From Scatosoma sp045533485 (lineage in GTDB: Bacteria > Bacillota > Clostridia > Christensenellales > Borkfalkiaceae): DNA of 64,000 nucleotides. The stretch covers positions 22,800 through 86,799 of the forward strand of contig JAZSHX010000046.1 of NCBI GenBank assembly GCA_045533485.1. The letters are read 5' to 3'. The notes beneath the pieces are model-generated. The model ran no database searches. It was given only the letters and a program-made list of their open reading frames with translations, and was not told the origin of the DNA. A program made the position numbers and the translations under genes. Shown one piece after another: positions 33,223 through 41,648 of this stretch (the first letter of the stretch is position 1; every line of letters starts with the position of its first letter).

Positions 33223-35034
33223 TTACTTTTTATTTTCATTTCTTTTTTTGGTAAGTTGCGCAATTTTATACATAATTTCCTTGCGCTTTTCCACGTCTGT
33301 TTGTTCTTTCAGTTGCGCCGTACACGCGGCAATTTCCTTTTCGATTTGCTCCAAGCGCAATACCTTTACGCTGTCTTCAAAAAACCGTTGCGCTACTTCG
33401 CCCGTAAGCTTGTCTTCGTAATTGAAATTGAAAATTTCGTTGAGTTCCACGCAATCTTCTTCCAACAGCTCAAACAGTTCGCTGGGACGAATACGCTCCC
33501 CAGCCTTCTCCCTTTCGATTACGTACCGCCCGATAATTTGATGGGTAGTATCCGCAAAGGAAAGCGACTGTAAATCCAGCCCTTTGGCATACGGCATAGA
33601 GAACAGCTTTGCCGCCAAGATAAAGCGCATGGCCTTGATCAGCTTATCCGCGCCCGACGCCGTTTCCGCTATCCGCGTTTGCTCCTGCACGGCAGGCGCT
33701 AATTTTTCAGGCGTCACGCCCTTTTGCACGCTTTGCAAATCGCGTTCCAGCGCCGTATACGACACCCCCGTTTTATCGCGCAGTTTGCGCAAAAGCTCTT
33801 CTTTCACGCTTTCGCTTTCCGCTTCGGCAACCACCGCAAGCGCTTCGCTTATAAACGCACGCTTGTCCGTCGTTTGCGACAAATCGTATTTACGCTCCGC
33901 GTACAAAATTTTGTAATCGATAAGCGGCATCGCGTCGTCAAGACATTTTTGATACACGTCCTTGCCTTGCTTTACCACGTCGTCGGGGTCTGCCCCTTCG
34001 GGCAACGGCACAACGCGCACCTTCAACCCTTCGTCCTTCAAAATTTCCAAACCGCGCAGGGTATTTTTCTGTCCTGCAAAATCGCCGTCGTAGCTTATCA
34101 TCACGTTGTCGCTGTACCGCTTGACAAGCCGCGCTTGGTCCTTGGTTAGCGCAGTACCCATCGACGCCACGACGTTTTCAAACCCTGCTTGGTACAAGGA
34201 AATGGTATCCATATACCCTTCCACGAAAATGACGTACGGGACGGCTTGCTTTCTTTTGAGCTTTTTCAAGAGATTGATGTTGTAAAGCGTCTTGCTTTTA
34301 TTAAACAGCATCGTTTCTTTGGTGTTTTTGTATTTGGCAAAATCGGCTTTTTCAAGCAGCCGTCCGCCAAACGCCACCACTTCGTCCAAAGCGTTGATAA
34401 TGGGAAAAATCAATCTGCCTGCCTGCGAATCGACCAACCTGCCGTTTTTGCTTTCCGTCAATACGCCGCTGTCGATTAAATCCTGCCGCATATACCCCTT
34501 GCCTGCCAAATACTCTGGCAAAGAGAAGAAATCCAGCGATGCGCCAAGCCCAAACTTTTTCACAGTCGACGGCGAAAGCTTGCGCTGTTGAATATATTGC
34601 AAATGTGCGTTCGCGCGTTCGTCTCCGCCGTATAAATTGCTCAAATAAAACTTTGCAGAATCCAGCATAATCGCCGCCATCGCGTCGCGCTTTTTCTTCA
34701 TCGCCAGCGATTTTTCCGAATCGAAATTGCTTTCGGGTACGGGCATTTTCACACGCTCTGCCAAAATACGCACCGCGCCCATAAAATCCGTACTTTCAAT
34801 TTCTTGCACAAATTTGACAACGTCGCCCGAAACGCCACAGCCGAAACAATGGTAAAATTGCTCCGCTTGGTTGACGGCAAACGACGGCGTTCGTTCGTGA
34901 TGGAAAGGACAGCACGCCCAGTGCGTATTCCCCTTTCTGTCCAAAGCGGCGTAACTGCCTATCACTTCGACAATATCGTTTTTTTGTTTCAGTTCGTCCA
35001 TGAACTTGGAATCGAACCCCCTGCCTATACTCAC
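33223..35034 (-). CDS. dnaG: DNA primase
   Basis: Synthesises RNA primers for replication. The 603-residue protein has a CHC2 zinc finger (C42, H45, C63, C66), the catalytic core with a TOPRIM domain (VEGYMD near 270 and S-Y-D-G-D near 320) and a C-terminal helicase-interacting domain. The ATG overlaps the dgt stop (ATGA), so dgt and dnaG are translationally coupled. Confidence 0.96.
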   Translation of the reverse strand: MSIGRGFDSKFMDELKQKNDIVEVIGSYAALDRKGNTHWACCPFHHERTPSFAVNQAEQFYHCFGCGVSGDVVKFVQEIESTDFMGAVRILAERVKMPVPESNFDSEKSLAMKKKRDAMAAIMLDSAKFYLSNLYGGDERANAHLQYIQQRKLSPSTVKKFGLGASLDFFSLPEYLAGKGYMRQDLIDSGVLTESKNGRLVDSQAGRLIFPIINALDEVVAFGGRLLEKADFAKYKNTKETMLFNKSKTLYNINLLKKLKRKQAVPYVIFVEGYMDTISLYQAGFENVVASMGTALTKDQARLVKRYSDNVMISYDGDFAGQKNTLRGLEILKDEGLKVRVVPLPEGADPDDVVKQGKDVYQKCLDDAMPLIDYKILYAERKYDLSQTTDKRAFISEALAVVAEAESESVKEELLRKLRDKTGVSYTALERDLQSVQKGVTPEKLAPAVQEQTRIAETASGADKLIKAMRFILAAKLFSMPYAKGLDLQSLSFADTTHQIIGRYVIEREKAGERIRPSELFELLEEDCVELNEIFNFNYEDKLTGEVAQRFFEDSVKVLRLEQIEKEIAACTAQLKEQTDVEKRKEIMYKIAQLTKKRNENKK

Positions 35035-36065
35035 GTCAGCACACCCCCTAAAGAAAAGGTCGACGGAATAAACAAATTCTCAAAGGTGGTGATCGCGTAT
35101 TTGTCCGTCATACCGGAAATGTAATCGCAAACGACGCACTCTTTGCCGTCTTCTTCCAACCTGCGCAAATAGCGTTTGGGCAGCTCGTCGATATGTTCGT
35201 TAAAATACACGAACAGCTGCGTCAGCATACGCTCCGCGCGGTCTTGCATACTCTTGTTTGTCAAATGATACACGTTTTTGAACATAAAGCTGCGCAGTTC
35301 GTTCATCGCGCTCATCACGGGCGCGGACATTTGCACGAAGTTTTGCCCGTACGAATGCTCGTAAATATCGGCAATCATTGTATTGATACGCGTTTTCGTC
35401 TTTTCGCCCAACACTTCCACCGCCGTTTTCGGCAGCTCGTCCGCCTTAATAATCCCTGCGCGGATAGCGTCTTCGATATCGTGATTGATGTACGCAATCC
35501 TATCGGCAAGCGAAACGGCTTGTCCTTCCAAGGTCATGGGCTTGCCCGAACTTTTGTGTTGCAAAATCCCGTCGCGCACTTCTTCCGTCAAATTCAGCCC
35601 GCGTCCGTCCTTTTCCAAATAATCGACAACGCGAAGCGACTGTTCGTTATGCTCAAAGCCACGGGCAGTCAATTTATCCAGCACCATTTCTCCCACGTGT
35701 CCAAACGGCGTATGTCCCAAATCGTGCCCAAGCGCGATAGCTTCCGCCAAATCTTCGTTGAGCTGTAAGGTACGCGCAATCGACCGCGCGATTTGTGCCA
35801 CGTCGAACGTATGCGTCAAACGCGTAATGTAATGGTCGCCTTCGGGCGCGCAAAACACCTGCGTTTTATTTTTCAAACGCTTGAACGCGTTGCTGTACAC
35901 GATACGATCTCTGTCCCGTTGGAACTCCGTGCGGAAAAAGCACGGCTCTTCCGCGCGTTTTCTGCCTATCGTTTGCGCAGACTTTCGCGCATAGGGCGAC
36001 AGCGTTTGTTCTTCTTGCGCGCATACACGCTCGCGCACGCTAAAAAATTTTCCTTCCTGTATCAT
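35031..36065 (-). CDS. dgt: Deoxyguanosinetriphosphate triphosphohydrolase-like protein
   Basis: HD-domain dNTPase of 344 residues that cleaves dNTPs to nucleosides and triphosphate. HD residues are visible in RLTHTFDV near 81 and GHDLGHTPFGH near 113, with the FQRDRDRI motif upstream near 48. It heads dgt-dnaG-rpoD, an arrangement common in Clostridia. The ribosome site AAGGAG is 11 bases from the ATG. Confidence 0.93.
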   Translation of the reverse strand: MIQEGKFFSVRERVCAQEEQTLSPYARKSAQTIGRKRAEEPCFFRTEFQRDRDRIVYSNAFKRLKNKTQVFCAPEGDHYITRLTHTFDVAQIARSIARTLQLNEDLAEAIALGHDLGHTPFGHVGEMVLDKLTARGFEHNEQSLRVVDYLEKDGRGLNLTEEVRDGILQHKSSGKPMTLEGQAVSLADRIAYINHDIEDAIRAGIIKADELPKTAVEVLGEKTKTRINTMIADIYEHSYGQNFVQMSAPVMSAMNELRSFMFKNVYHLTNKSMQDRAERMLTQLFVYFNEHIDELPKRYLRRLEEDGKECVVCDYISGMTDKYAITTFENLFIPSTFSLGGVLT

Positions 36066-36151
36066 CGCAATTTTTCTCCTTACAAATATTATTCGACAAA
36101 AGTATGCGAATTTCCTTTTTTTTTCAAAAAAAACTTTTATATTTTTTTATA

Positions 36152-36180
36152 AATATAAAAAAGCGCCTAAAAAGCAACAA
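36152..36180 (-). promoter_or_regulatory. Possible sigma-A promoter of dgt-dnaG-rpoD
   Basis: -35 TTGTTG (36175-36180), 17-base spacer, -10 TATATT (36152-36157), within the 218-base gap upstream of dgt. The area is very AT-rich and overlaps a weak inverted repeat, so the call is tentative. The rest of the gap holds a loose copy of the dispersed motif (36260-36270, plus strand). Confidence 0.4.
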
Positions 36181-36283
36181 AAAGCACAACGGTAAATTCC
36201 ATCATGCTTTTCATTTTCTTCACACTGTTTTTTTGCGTCAAAAACTTAGAATGGGCATAGCAGGTATGCGACGAATAGACAAA

Positions 36284-37129
36284 TTATTCTCCATCGCAGC
36301 TATACCGCAAGGGCTGCTTGTACACTTGTTCGTATTTTTCTTTGTATTTTTCCTGCACTTGCTTCTGCATAGCTTCCGCGCGCTCCTTATCCCCCAAGCT
36401 TTCGTCGGGGTACACTGCAGGCATAATATGCACGGTATGTTTTTGCAAGGGACAGCCGTCCTGATCCAGCGTATCGCTATCTTGCATCGTGATAAAAATG
36501 GGTACGACGGGCACGCCTGCCTTGCAGGCGATTTTGAACGCGCCAACCAAAAACGGACGAGGTTTTTTATAATTGCGCCACATTTCTTGTTCAGGATAAA
36601 TAAGCACCGTTTCTCCCTTTTTCAAAAGCGTTTGTACTGCGGAAAAAAACTGTATCATCGTACGTCGGTTCGACGAAAGGGGCAGCGTGTTACAGTGCCG
36701 AAACAAAAAACCGTACAAGCCCTTAAACCCCGTGTAATTTCCTTCACGAATAATTTTATGCAAATATCTTTTCGGCAAATGCTTTTTTACAGCGTGATAT
36801 ACGATATAATGATCGGCGATAGAAAAATGATTGCAGGTCAGCATCGCGCCGTTTGCAAGCGCGGACAAATTCTCTTCCCCTTCCACACCGCCGATAAGCA
36901 ATTGCCCTTTGCGCATCAAGCGCTTAAAATACCAGTCCCCCAGCGCGTTCGCCAGCTTTGTTTTTATACGGCTGCTTCGTTTTTTTAATAAGTAATCCAC
37001 CTGGTCGGGCATAAGCTCCGTATGCGGCGGATCCTGCTCCGCAGGCGTATGAAATTGCCCCTGTTTTTCCAGCGTTTCAATTTTTTGAATAAGCTGCAAC
37101 CGCGCCGTCGTAATTTGTGTTGAACGCAT
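36284..37129 (-). CDS. plsC: 1-acyl-sn-glycerol-3-phosphate acyltransferase family protein
   Basis: A 281-residue PlsC-type acyltransferase for phosphatidic acid synthesis or a related lipid. It has the catalytic box in the form N-H-F-S-I-A-D (H at about 107), a substrate-binding motif R-E-G-N, and the third motif as Y-P-E-Q where F-P-E-G is usual. The start overlaps the glycosyltransferase 3' end by 53 bases; GGGGG of the dispersed motif supplies the ribosome site. An internal ATG at 37012 is an alternative start. Confidence 0.87.
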   Translation of the reverse strand: MRSTQITTARLQLIQKIETLEKQGQFHTPAEQDPPHTELMPDQVDYLLKKRSSRIKTKLANALGDWYFKRLMRKGQLLIGGVEGEENLSALANGAMLTCNHFSIADHYIVYHAVKKHLPKRYLHKIIREGNYTGFKGLYGFLFRHCNTLPLSSNRRTMIQFFSAVQTLLKKGETVLIYPEQEMWRNYKKPRPFLVGAFKIACKAGVPVVPIFITMQDSDTLDQDGCPLQKHTVHIMPAVYPDESLGDKERAEAMQKQVQEKYKEKYEQVYKQPLRYSCDGE

Positions 37130-38099
37130 ACCTGCCCCCTTTGTTCTTTGTTTTTTCCTTCGTTTGTTTTTTGCGCAAACTCTTCAAATAATTATTATCC
37201 CCATTCGCTTCCGCATTCGCCATGGCAATCAGCTTTGCGCCGCTCTCCGCATCGCGCTTTGCCTGTTCCGCTGTAAAACAGCTTCTATGCAAGCGTATTT
37301 CTTCGTAAAAGACGGTCTCCTTCGCGTATTCCCAAAACAATTTCCCGTGCGCGATATCATCGTAATGCCACGGCTTTAAGGAAAGATTATAATGCACCAA
37401 TTTCAGCGCAGTGTCACAAATACCCATAATCGGCATATAGTTCCACTCTTTTTCAAAATAATACACTTTGTCTTTGCAAATGATATTCAAACAATCCTGA
37501 TCGGGCGCAACAATAAATCGGTAGCTGTGCAACATATCGCAAAACGCGCGGTAAAAGCCCATTGCGCGGAGCGCTTTTAAGTTCATCGACAACACGCCCG
37601 AATTGAAATATCTATTCGGCTCTATGCCCAACGCCTTACGGGTATACGCGCGAAATTCTCTCGTCGCCGCCACCACTTGATCGGCAACCGCGCCCAACAA
37701 ATTATCTCCCAAATCCACGTCAAAAAAATGCGCAACATCCGCTTGCAGCACAACGTCGCAATCCAAATACACCGCCTTATCGTACTCGGGAAACAAATCG
37801 GGGATAAACAACCGATAAAAAATGGCAGGCGTATAATAATCCCGGCAGTGCAAATCTTTTACAATGCGTTTCAGGTGTTTGGAAACATCATGAAATTGTA
37901 CCGACAAATTTTGCGTTTGCATTTCTTCTATACACTGCGCCTTTTCTTCAAGCGTACCGCTTGTCAACACGTGCACCGCGTACCTTCTGTCTTTATCGCA
38001 GTGCGCCTTTAACGACGCCAGCGCCACCCCCAAAAAGGGTAAATAATTTTCGTCCGACGCAAAAAACACCGGAACGGTTTTTTCTTTTTTCATATACAT
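37077..38099 (-). CDS. Family 8 glycosyltransferase
   Basis: A 340-residue GT8 enzyme (GT-A fold, LgtC/glycogenin type) that would add galactose or glucose to a surface glycan or glycolipid. The metal-binding D-x-D is in YLDCDVV near 105, N-S-G-V-L near 160 and the C-terminal metal histidine in V-H-Y-N near 242. The start at 38099 has AGGAG 10 bases upstream. The last 35 residues are a lysine-rich tail that overlaps plsC and contains the GGRYAFN peptide encoded by the dispersed repeat. Pairing with PlsC hints at a glycolipid. Confidence 0.88.
   Translation of the reverse strand: MYMKKEKTVPVFFASDENYLPFLGVALASLKAHCDKDRRYAVHVLTSGTLEEKAQCIEEMQTQNLSVQFHDVSKHLKRIVKDLHCRDYYTPAIFYRLFIPDLFPEYDKAVYLDCDVVLQADVAHFFDVDLGDNLLGAVADQVVAATREFRAYTRKALGIEPNRYFNSGVLSMNLKALRAMGFYRAFCDMLHSYRFIVAPDQDCLNIICKDKVYYFEKEWNYMPIMGICDTALKLVHYNLSLKPWHYDDIAHGKLFWEYAKETVFYEEIRLHRSCFTAEQAKRDAESGAKLIAMANAEANGDNNYLKSLRKKQTKEKTKNKGGRYAFNTNYDGAVAAYSKN
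37120..37139 (-). repeat. Dispersed repeat, 20-base form at the GT8/plsC overlap
   Basis: Exact 20-base match to 56921-56940 in aroC (reverse strand GGGGGCAGGTATGCGTTCAA). Here it encodes G-G-R-Y-A-F-N in the glycosyltransferase tail and the ribosome site and start of plsC in another frame. Confidence 0.7.
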
Positions 38100-38149
38100 A
38101 GTATATACACTCCTATTTATTTTCAATCGTCAAACGCGACAAACGCATT

Positions 38150-38329
38150 TTAGCTTTTTTCATCGCCTTTGCAATCTATCACAAATTTTATCCCCTTTTT
38201 TCCAAAAAAGCAACCTATCCTTTGCCTTTTTTCGTCTACTGCTATCCTTTCAAACTCCACTGCACGCCCATCGCCCACTCTACGGAGAGTAGACACCACT
38301 CTACCGCCCCCACGCGGACACAATGCCAC
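38150..38329 (-). CDS. Cryptic 59-codon ORF, possibly a repeat or small RNA rather than a gene
   Basis: Open from a GTG at 38329 to TAA at 38150, below usual length cut-offs. The translation begins VALCPRGGRVV, continues through arginine- and glutamate-rich residues with GDGRAVEFERIA in the middle and ends basic and charged. There is no ribosome binding site at sensible spacing. The glycosyltransferase promoter lies inside its 3' half, and the 5' half contains inverted repeats. I do not recognise it. Confidence 0.25.
   Translation of the reverse strand: MALCPRGGGRVVSTLRRVGDGRAVEFERIAVDEKRQRIGCFFGKKGIKFVIDCKGDEKS
38185..38213 (-). promoter_or_regulatory. Sigma-A promoter of the GT8-plsC unit
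   Basis: -35 TTGCTT (38208-38213), 17-base spacer, -10 TAAAAT (38185-38190); start of transcription near 38178, leader about 80 bases. The -35 and the following TTTTGG match those of the holA promoter. Confidence 0.65.
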
Positions 38330-38430
38330 CTTATATATTTACTAGCAATGCGCAGTATACAATTATTAAGAATTTTTTGCGCTTTTTTCTCAATTTTTTA
38401 GCAAAAAATACGGTTTTTATGTATTAAAGC

Positions 38431-38470
38431 GCACAAAAAAGGAACTCTACCGTGAGTAGAGTTCCTTTTT
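38431..38470. terminator. Bidirectional rho-independent terminator after dtd
   Basis: Perfect 10-base stem (38441-38450 with 38456-38465), 5-base loop, flanked by AAAAAA and TTTTT, so it has a T-run in either direction. It ends the pepP-efp-dtd unit. Confidence 0.88.
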
Positions 38471-38504
38471 GTCTCAAAGATTTACAACGTTTAAGACATA
38501 TTTT

Positions 38505-38945
38505 TTAGCCGTTTTCCAAAAGAATCGTAACGGGCCCGTCGTTATGCTGCGCAATTTGCATATCCGCGCCGAAAATGCCACAGCTCACCTTTACGCCTTG
38601 CGCGCGCAACGCGCACACCGCATATTCATACAGTGGTTTTGCAATTTCGGGGCGCGCAGCAGCGGTAAAGCTTGGCCGATTGCCGTGCGACGCGTCGCCG
38701 TATAAAGTAAACTGCGAAACGAGCAGCACTTCGCCGCCCACGTCTTTCACCGACAAATTCATCTTGCCGTTTCCGTCTTCAAAAATACGCAAAGCGGCGA
38801 TTTTCTTCATCAAATAATCGGCGTTTGCCTGCGTATCCGTAGCGGTAATCCCCAAAAATACTGTCAAGCCAAACGGGATTTTCGATATCAATTCGCCATC
38901 CACGCAAAGCGTCGTTTGTTTTACGCGTTGTACTACAGCTTTCAT
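38505..38945 (-). CDS. dtd: D-aminoacyl-tRNA deacylase
   Basis: Removes D-amino acids and glycine mischarged on tRNA. The 146-residue protein has the S-Q-F-T-L motif near 78 and the cross-subunit G-P-V-T motif near 138. The start at 38945 has AAGGAGAG 3 bases upstream and fits the family start MKAVVQRV; an open frame further upstream is not coding. Confidence 0.95.
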   Translation of the reverse strand: MKAVVQRVKQTTLCVDGELISKIPFGLTVFLGITATDTQANADYLMKKIAALRIFEDGNGKMNLSVKDVGGEVLLVSQFTLYGDASHGNRPSFTAAARPEIAKPLYEYAVCALRAQGVKVSCGIFGADMQIAQHNDGPVTILLENG

Positions 38946-39010
38946 TTTCTCTCCTTTAGCCGCGCGCGACCAAATTAAACCAAGTTTTAGATGGCAATAC
39001 ACGACAAAAC

Positions 39011-39030
39011 GCAGGATAAAGATATCCTGC
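39011..39030. terminator. Hairpin after efp, probable weak terminator
   Basis: Perfect 8-base stem GCAGGATA with its complement and a 4-base loop, 37 bases after the efp stop, followed on the minus strand by GTTTTG. The T-run is short, so readthrough to dtd is likely. Confidence 0.5.
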
Positions 39031-39066
39031 ATTTTTATCGCAATTATTTATGCTATCAAAAACAGC

Positions 39067-39630
39067 TTATACGCGGCTCATATATTCGCCCGTTCTGGTG
39101 TCGATACGAATGGTTTCGCCTTCTTCCACGAACATAGGCACTTGAATGGTCGCACCCGTTTCTACCTTTGCGTTCTTCATAACGTTGGTAGCGGTGTTGC
39201 CCTTTACGCCGGGTTCTGCTTCGATAACCTTAAGTTCAACGAAGTTTTCAGGTTCTACGGAGAACGCCTTGCCATAAAGGAATTTCACGGTTACCATATC
39301 GTTTTCCTTGATGTATTTGAGCGCGTCTTCCACTTGGTCGAACGTCAAGTTTTCTTGATTCCACTCTTCGTCCACGAACACGTAGAATTCGCCGTCGAAG
39401 TAGGAATACGTCATCTTCTTGGTTTCCACTTGCGCCGTTTCAAGCTTGGTGGTAGGGTTGAACGTTTCGTTGGACAAAACTTGTCCCGTAACAACGTTTT
39501 TCAACGTCGTTCTTACGAAAGCCGCGCCCTTACCGGGTTTTACGTGTTGGAATTCAGTAACGGTATAAACGCCACTCTTGTATTCGAAGGTTACGCCTTT
39601 ACGAATATCGCCTGCTAAAATTTGAGCCAT
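39067..39630 (-). CDS. efp: Elongation factor P
   Basis: Relieves ribosome stalling at polyproline. The 187-residue protein has three beta-barrel domains; the loop KPGKGAAF carries the modifiable lysine K34, compatible with either EpmA-type lysylation or Bacillus-type modification. It lies 40 bases after the peptidase gene, a common pairing in Bacillota. Confidence 0.96.
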   Translation of the reverse strand: MAQILAGDIRKGVTFEYKSGVYTVTEFQHVKPGKGAAFVRTTLKNVVTGQVLSNETFNPTTKLETAQVETKKMTYSYFDGEFYVFVDEEWNQENLTFDQVEDALKYIKENDMVTVKFLYGKAFSVEPENFVELKVIEAEPGVKGNTATNVMKNAKVETGATIQVPMFVEEGETIRIDTRTGEYMSRV

Positions 39631-39670
39631 ACAATTTTTCTCCTTGTGCTACAAATATATTTTTTCTTTT

Positions 39671-40726
39671 TTATAAAATCACGAGCTTTTTATCCGTTTT
39701 GGACATAAAACTCTTAACTTTTCCATCTTTCAAGTACACCGTATCTTCGATACGAATACCGTACTGTCCTTCTCTGTACACCCCGGGTTCGTCCGAAAAT
39801 ACCATACCGTCTTGCAAAACGGTTTCGCCCTTTACGCTCAGCGACGGTGCTTCGTGGATATTCAACCCGACGCCGTGCCCAAGTGAGTGGGTAAACAATT
39901 CCCCAAGCCCTTGCTTTTGTAAATATTCTCTTGCAATCGCGTCCGCTTGCTTGCCCGTCATACCCGAAACCAGCTGTTCTTGCACCAACTCGTGCGCGCG
40001 AAGTACGTGCGCATAGTCCGCTTTGAACTGTTCGTGCTTACCGTCGTCGCCAAACAAGAACGTACGCGTACAATCGGAGCAATAGCCGTTGACCTTGCAA
40101 CCAAAGTCAATCAAAATAACGTCGCCGAATTTCAGCTTTGCCGTGCCCGTTTCGTGGTGCGGTACAGACCCGTGCGCACCAAACCCAACGATCGTATCAA
40201 ACGAAACGCCTTGCGCGCCCATCGTCCGCATAGTATATTCCAAAAGCGCCGCCACTTCAATTTCCGTCATACCTTCCTTGATTTGGGGCAGCAACGCATT
40301 GAACGCGTCTTCCGCAATTTCGCACGCCTTTTGGATATTTTCTATTTCCCAGTCGTTTTTCACAAGCATAAGCTTAGTAAGCTGCTTGTCCACGTTGACC
40401 ATCTTCACGCCCGCTTTTTCAAAGGTAGCGTATTCGGAGTGGCTGGTTTGGTCAAAAGAAATGCCTACGCTTTGGTATTTTGCCGCGCGCTCTAACGCTT
40501 CGCCTTGCTTATACAAAACGGGCGTAACGTCCGTGCCTGCGCACAGCTTTCGAGCCGCTTCGATATACCGCATATCGGTAAACAGCGTCGTTCCGTCTTT
40601 ATCCACGATCACAAACCCGTTTTCCGCAACAAAGCCCGTGATATAACGCATAAGATATTCGCAAGCCACGTATACGGCTTCGCAGCCGCACGCTTCCCAC
40701 ACTTTTTTACCGTTGGTTTTCAGCAT
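39671..40726 (-). CDS. Xaa-Pro aminopeptidase/dipeptidase (M24B)
   Basis: A 351-residue pita-bread metallopeptidase that trims X-Pro ends. Dinuclear metal ligands are seen in IDFGCKVNGYCSD (two aspartates near 217 and 228), HSLGHGVG (H near 290), SDEPGVY (E near 323) and the glutamate of I-R-I-E-D (near 336). Conserved partner of efp. It has its own promoter at 40748-40776. Confidence 0.92.
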   Translation of the reverse strand: MLKTNGKKVWEACGCEAVYVACEYLMRYITGFVAENGFVIVDKDGTTLFTDMRYIEAARKLCAGTDVTPVLYKQGEALERAAKYQSVGISFDQTSHSEYATFEKAGVKMVNVDKQLTKLMLVKNDWEIENIQKACEIAEDAFNALLPQIKEGMTEIEVAALLEYTMRTMGAQGVSFDTIVGFGAHGSVPHHETGTAKLKFGDVILIDFGCKVNGYCSDCTRTFLFGDDGKHEQFKADYAHVLRAHELVQEQLVSGMTGKQADAIAREYLQKQGLGELFTHSLGHGVGLNIHEAPSLSVKGETVLQDGMVFSDEPGVYREGQYGIRIEDTVYLKDGKVKSFMSKTDKKLVIL

Positions 40727-40747
40727 AGTTTTTTCTCTCCGTCTTCT

Positions 40748-40776
40748 ATTTTAGCAAAAATTTCTATGTTCGTCAA
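40748..40776 (-). promoter_or_regulatory. Sigma-A promoter of the peptidase-efp-dtd unit
   Basis: -35 TTGACG (40771-40776), 17-base spacer, extended -10 TGC-TAAAAT (40748-40753), about 22 bases upstream of the ATG. Confidence 0.8.
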
Positions 40777-40802
40777 GTATACGGCGATAAATCGCGTTAA
40801 TT

Positions 40803-41648
40803 TTATGCTCCAAAATACACTTTTTTCATAAAAAGTGCGTCTTCCGCCTGCGTTCCGTCCGATTCGCTTACGATATACGGTTGCAATTTCAGCTGCTTCA
40901 ACGCTTCCGCAAGCGGTTCAAATTGCGGACCGTACAACTCGTCGGCAAACGTCAAATGCTTGACTTCGCCCTTCGCCGAATACATAATTTTGGAAAAATG
41001 CACGTGAAAATTTTTCATACGTTCAAACCCTAATTCCGCAATCATATATTCAAGGCGCGATTTATAATCGTCGACGGTTTTCAGTGAGCCCTGTTCACGC
41101 GCATTGATATGTCCAAAATCCACGCAAGGCGTATAAATTTCGTCAATTTTACAAAAACGCACAATCTCTTCCACCGTACCGATTTGCGCAAGCTTGCCCA
41201 TCGTTTCAGGGCAAAACATCATATCCTGTAAATTGTTCAAATACACAAATTCGCGCAAAATCTTCAAACGCTCTTCCGCAAGCGCCACGGCGTCTTCACG
41301 CGCCGCTTTGCCTTGCGCCGCAGGGTGAAATACGATGCGTTTTCCGCCCATCAGCTTCGCCATATTCGCGCTATCCAACACGTATCCGTAGGATTTTGCC
41401 GCCATTTCATCGTCGGGATTAGCAAAATTGATAAAATACGGCGCGTGCACGGACAGCTCCACCCCTTGCTCCAAAAACGCTTCGCCTATCGAAATCGCCT
41501 TGCTTTCCGACATACGCACGCCGCGCCCGAAGGAATATTCAAAGCAATCCAAGCCCAAATCCTTAACGTATTTCGCCGCTTGTTCGGTATGCTCATACCC
41601 AGCCGCATAAAAGCTTTCGCTGTTTCCGCTTGGTCCAAATTTAATCAT
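40803..41648 (-). CDS. Endonuclease IV-like TIM-barrel protein
   Basis: A 281-residue member of the AP endonuclease 2/xylose isomerase-like superfamily. The trinuclear metal ligands of endonuclease IV appear in order: H near 70 (SVHAPY), H near 108 (FHPAA), E near 147 (CPETMG), D and H near 179-182 (VDFGH), H near 218 (HVHFSK) and E near 262 (VSESDG). It may repair abasic sites. It overlaps ribF by 8 bases and ends the T-box operon. Confidence 0.85.
   Translation of the reverse strand: MIKFGPSGNSESFYAAGYEHTEQAAKYVKDLGLDCFEYSFGRGVRMSESKAISIGEAFLEQGVELSVHAPYFINFANPDDEMAAKSYGYVLDSANMAKLMGGKRIVFHPAAQGKAAREDAVALAEERLKILREFVYLNNLQDMMFCPETMGKLAQIGTVEEIVRFCKIDEIYTPCVDFGHINAREQGSLKTVDDYKSRLEYMIAELGFERMKNFHVHFSKIMYSAKGEVKHLTFADELYGPQFEPLAEALKQLKLQPYIVSESDGTQAEDALFMKKVYFGA

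Larger units (their letters stand above)
38100..38504. other. 405-base gap without a firm gene
   Basis: Contains, from high to low: the dtd terminator (38431-38470), an AT-rich stretch (38335-38430), a structured segment (38270-38330) with three GTAGAG/CTCTAC words able to form alternative hairpins, a cryptic 59-codon ORF (38150-38329) and the glycosyltransferase promoter. Confidence 0.6.
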
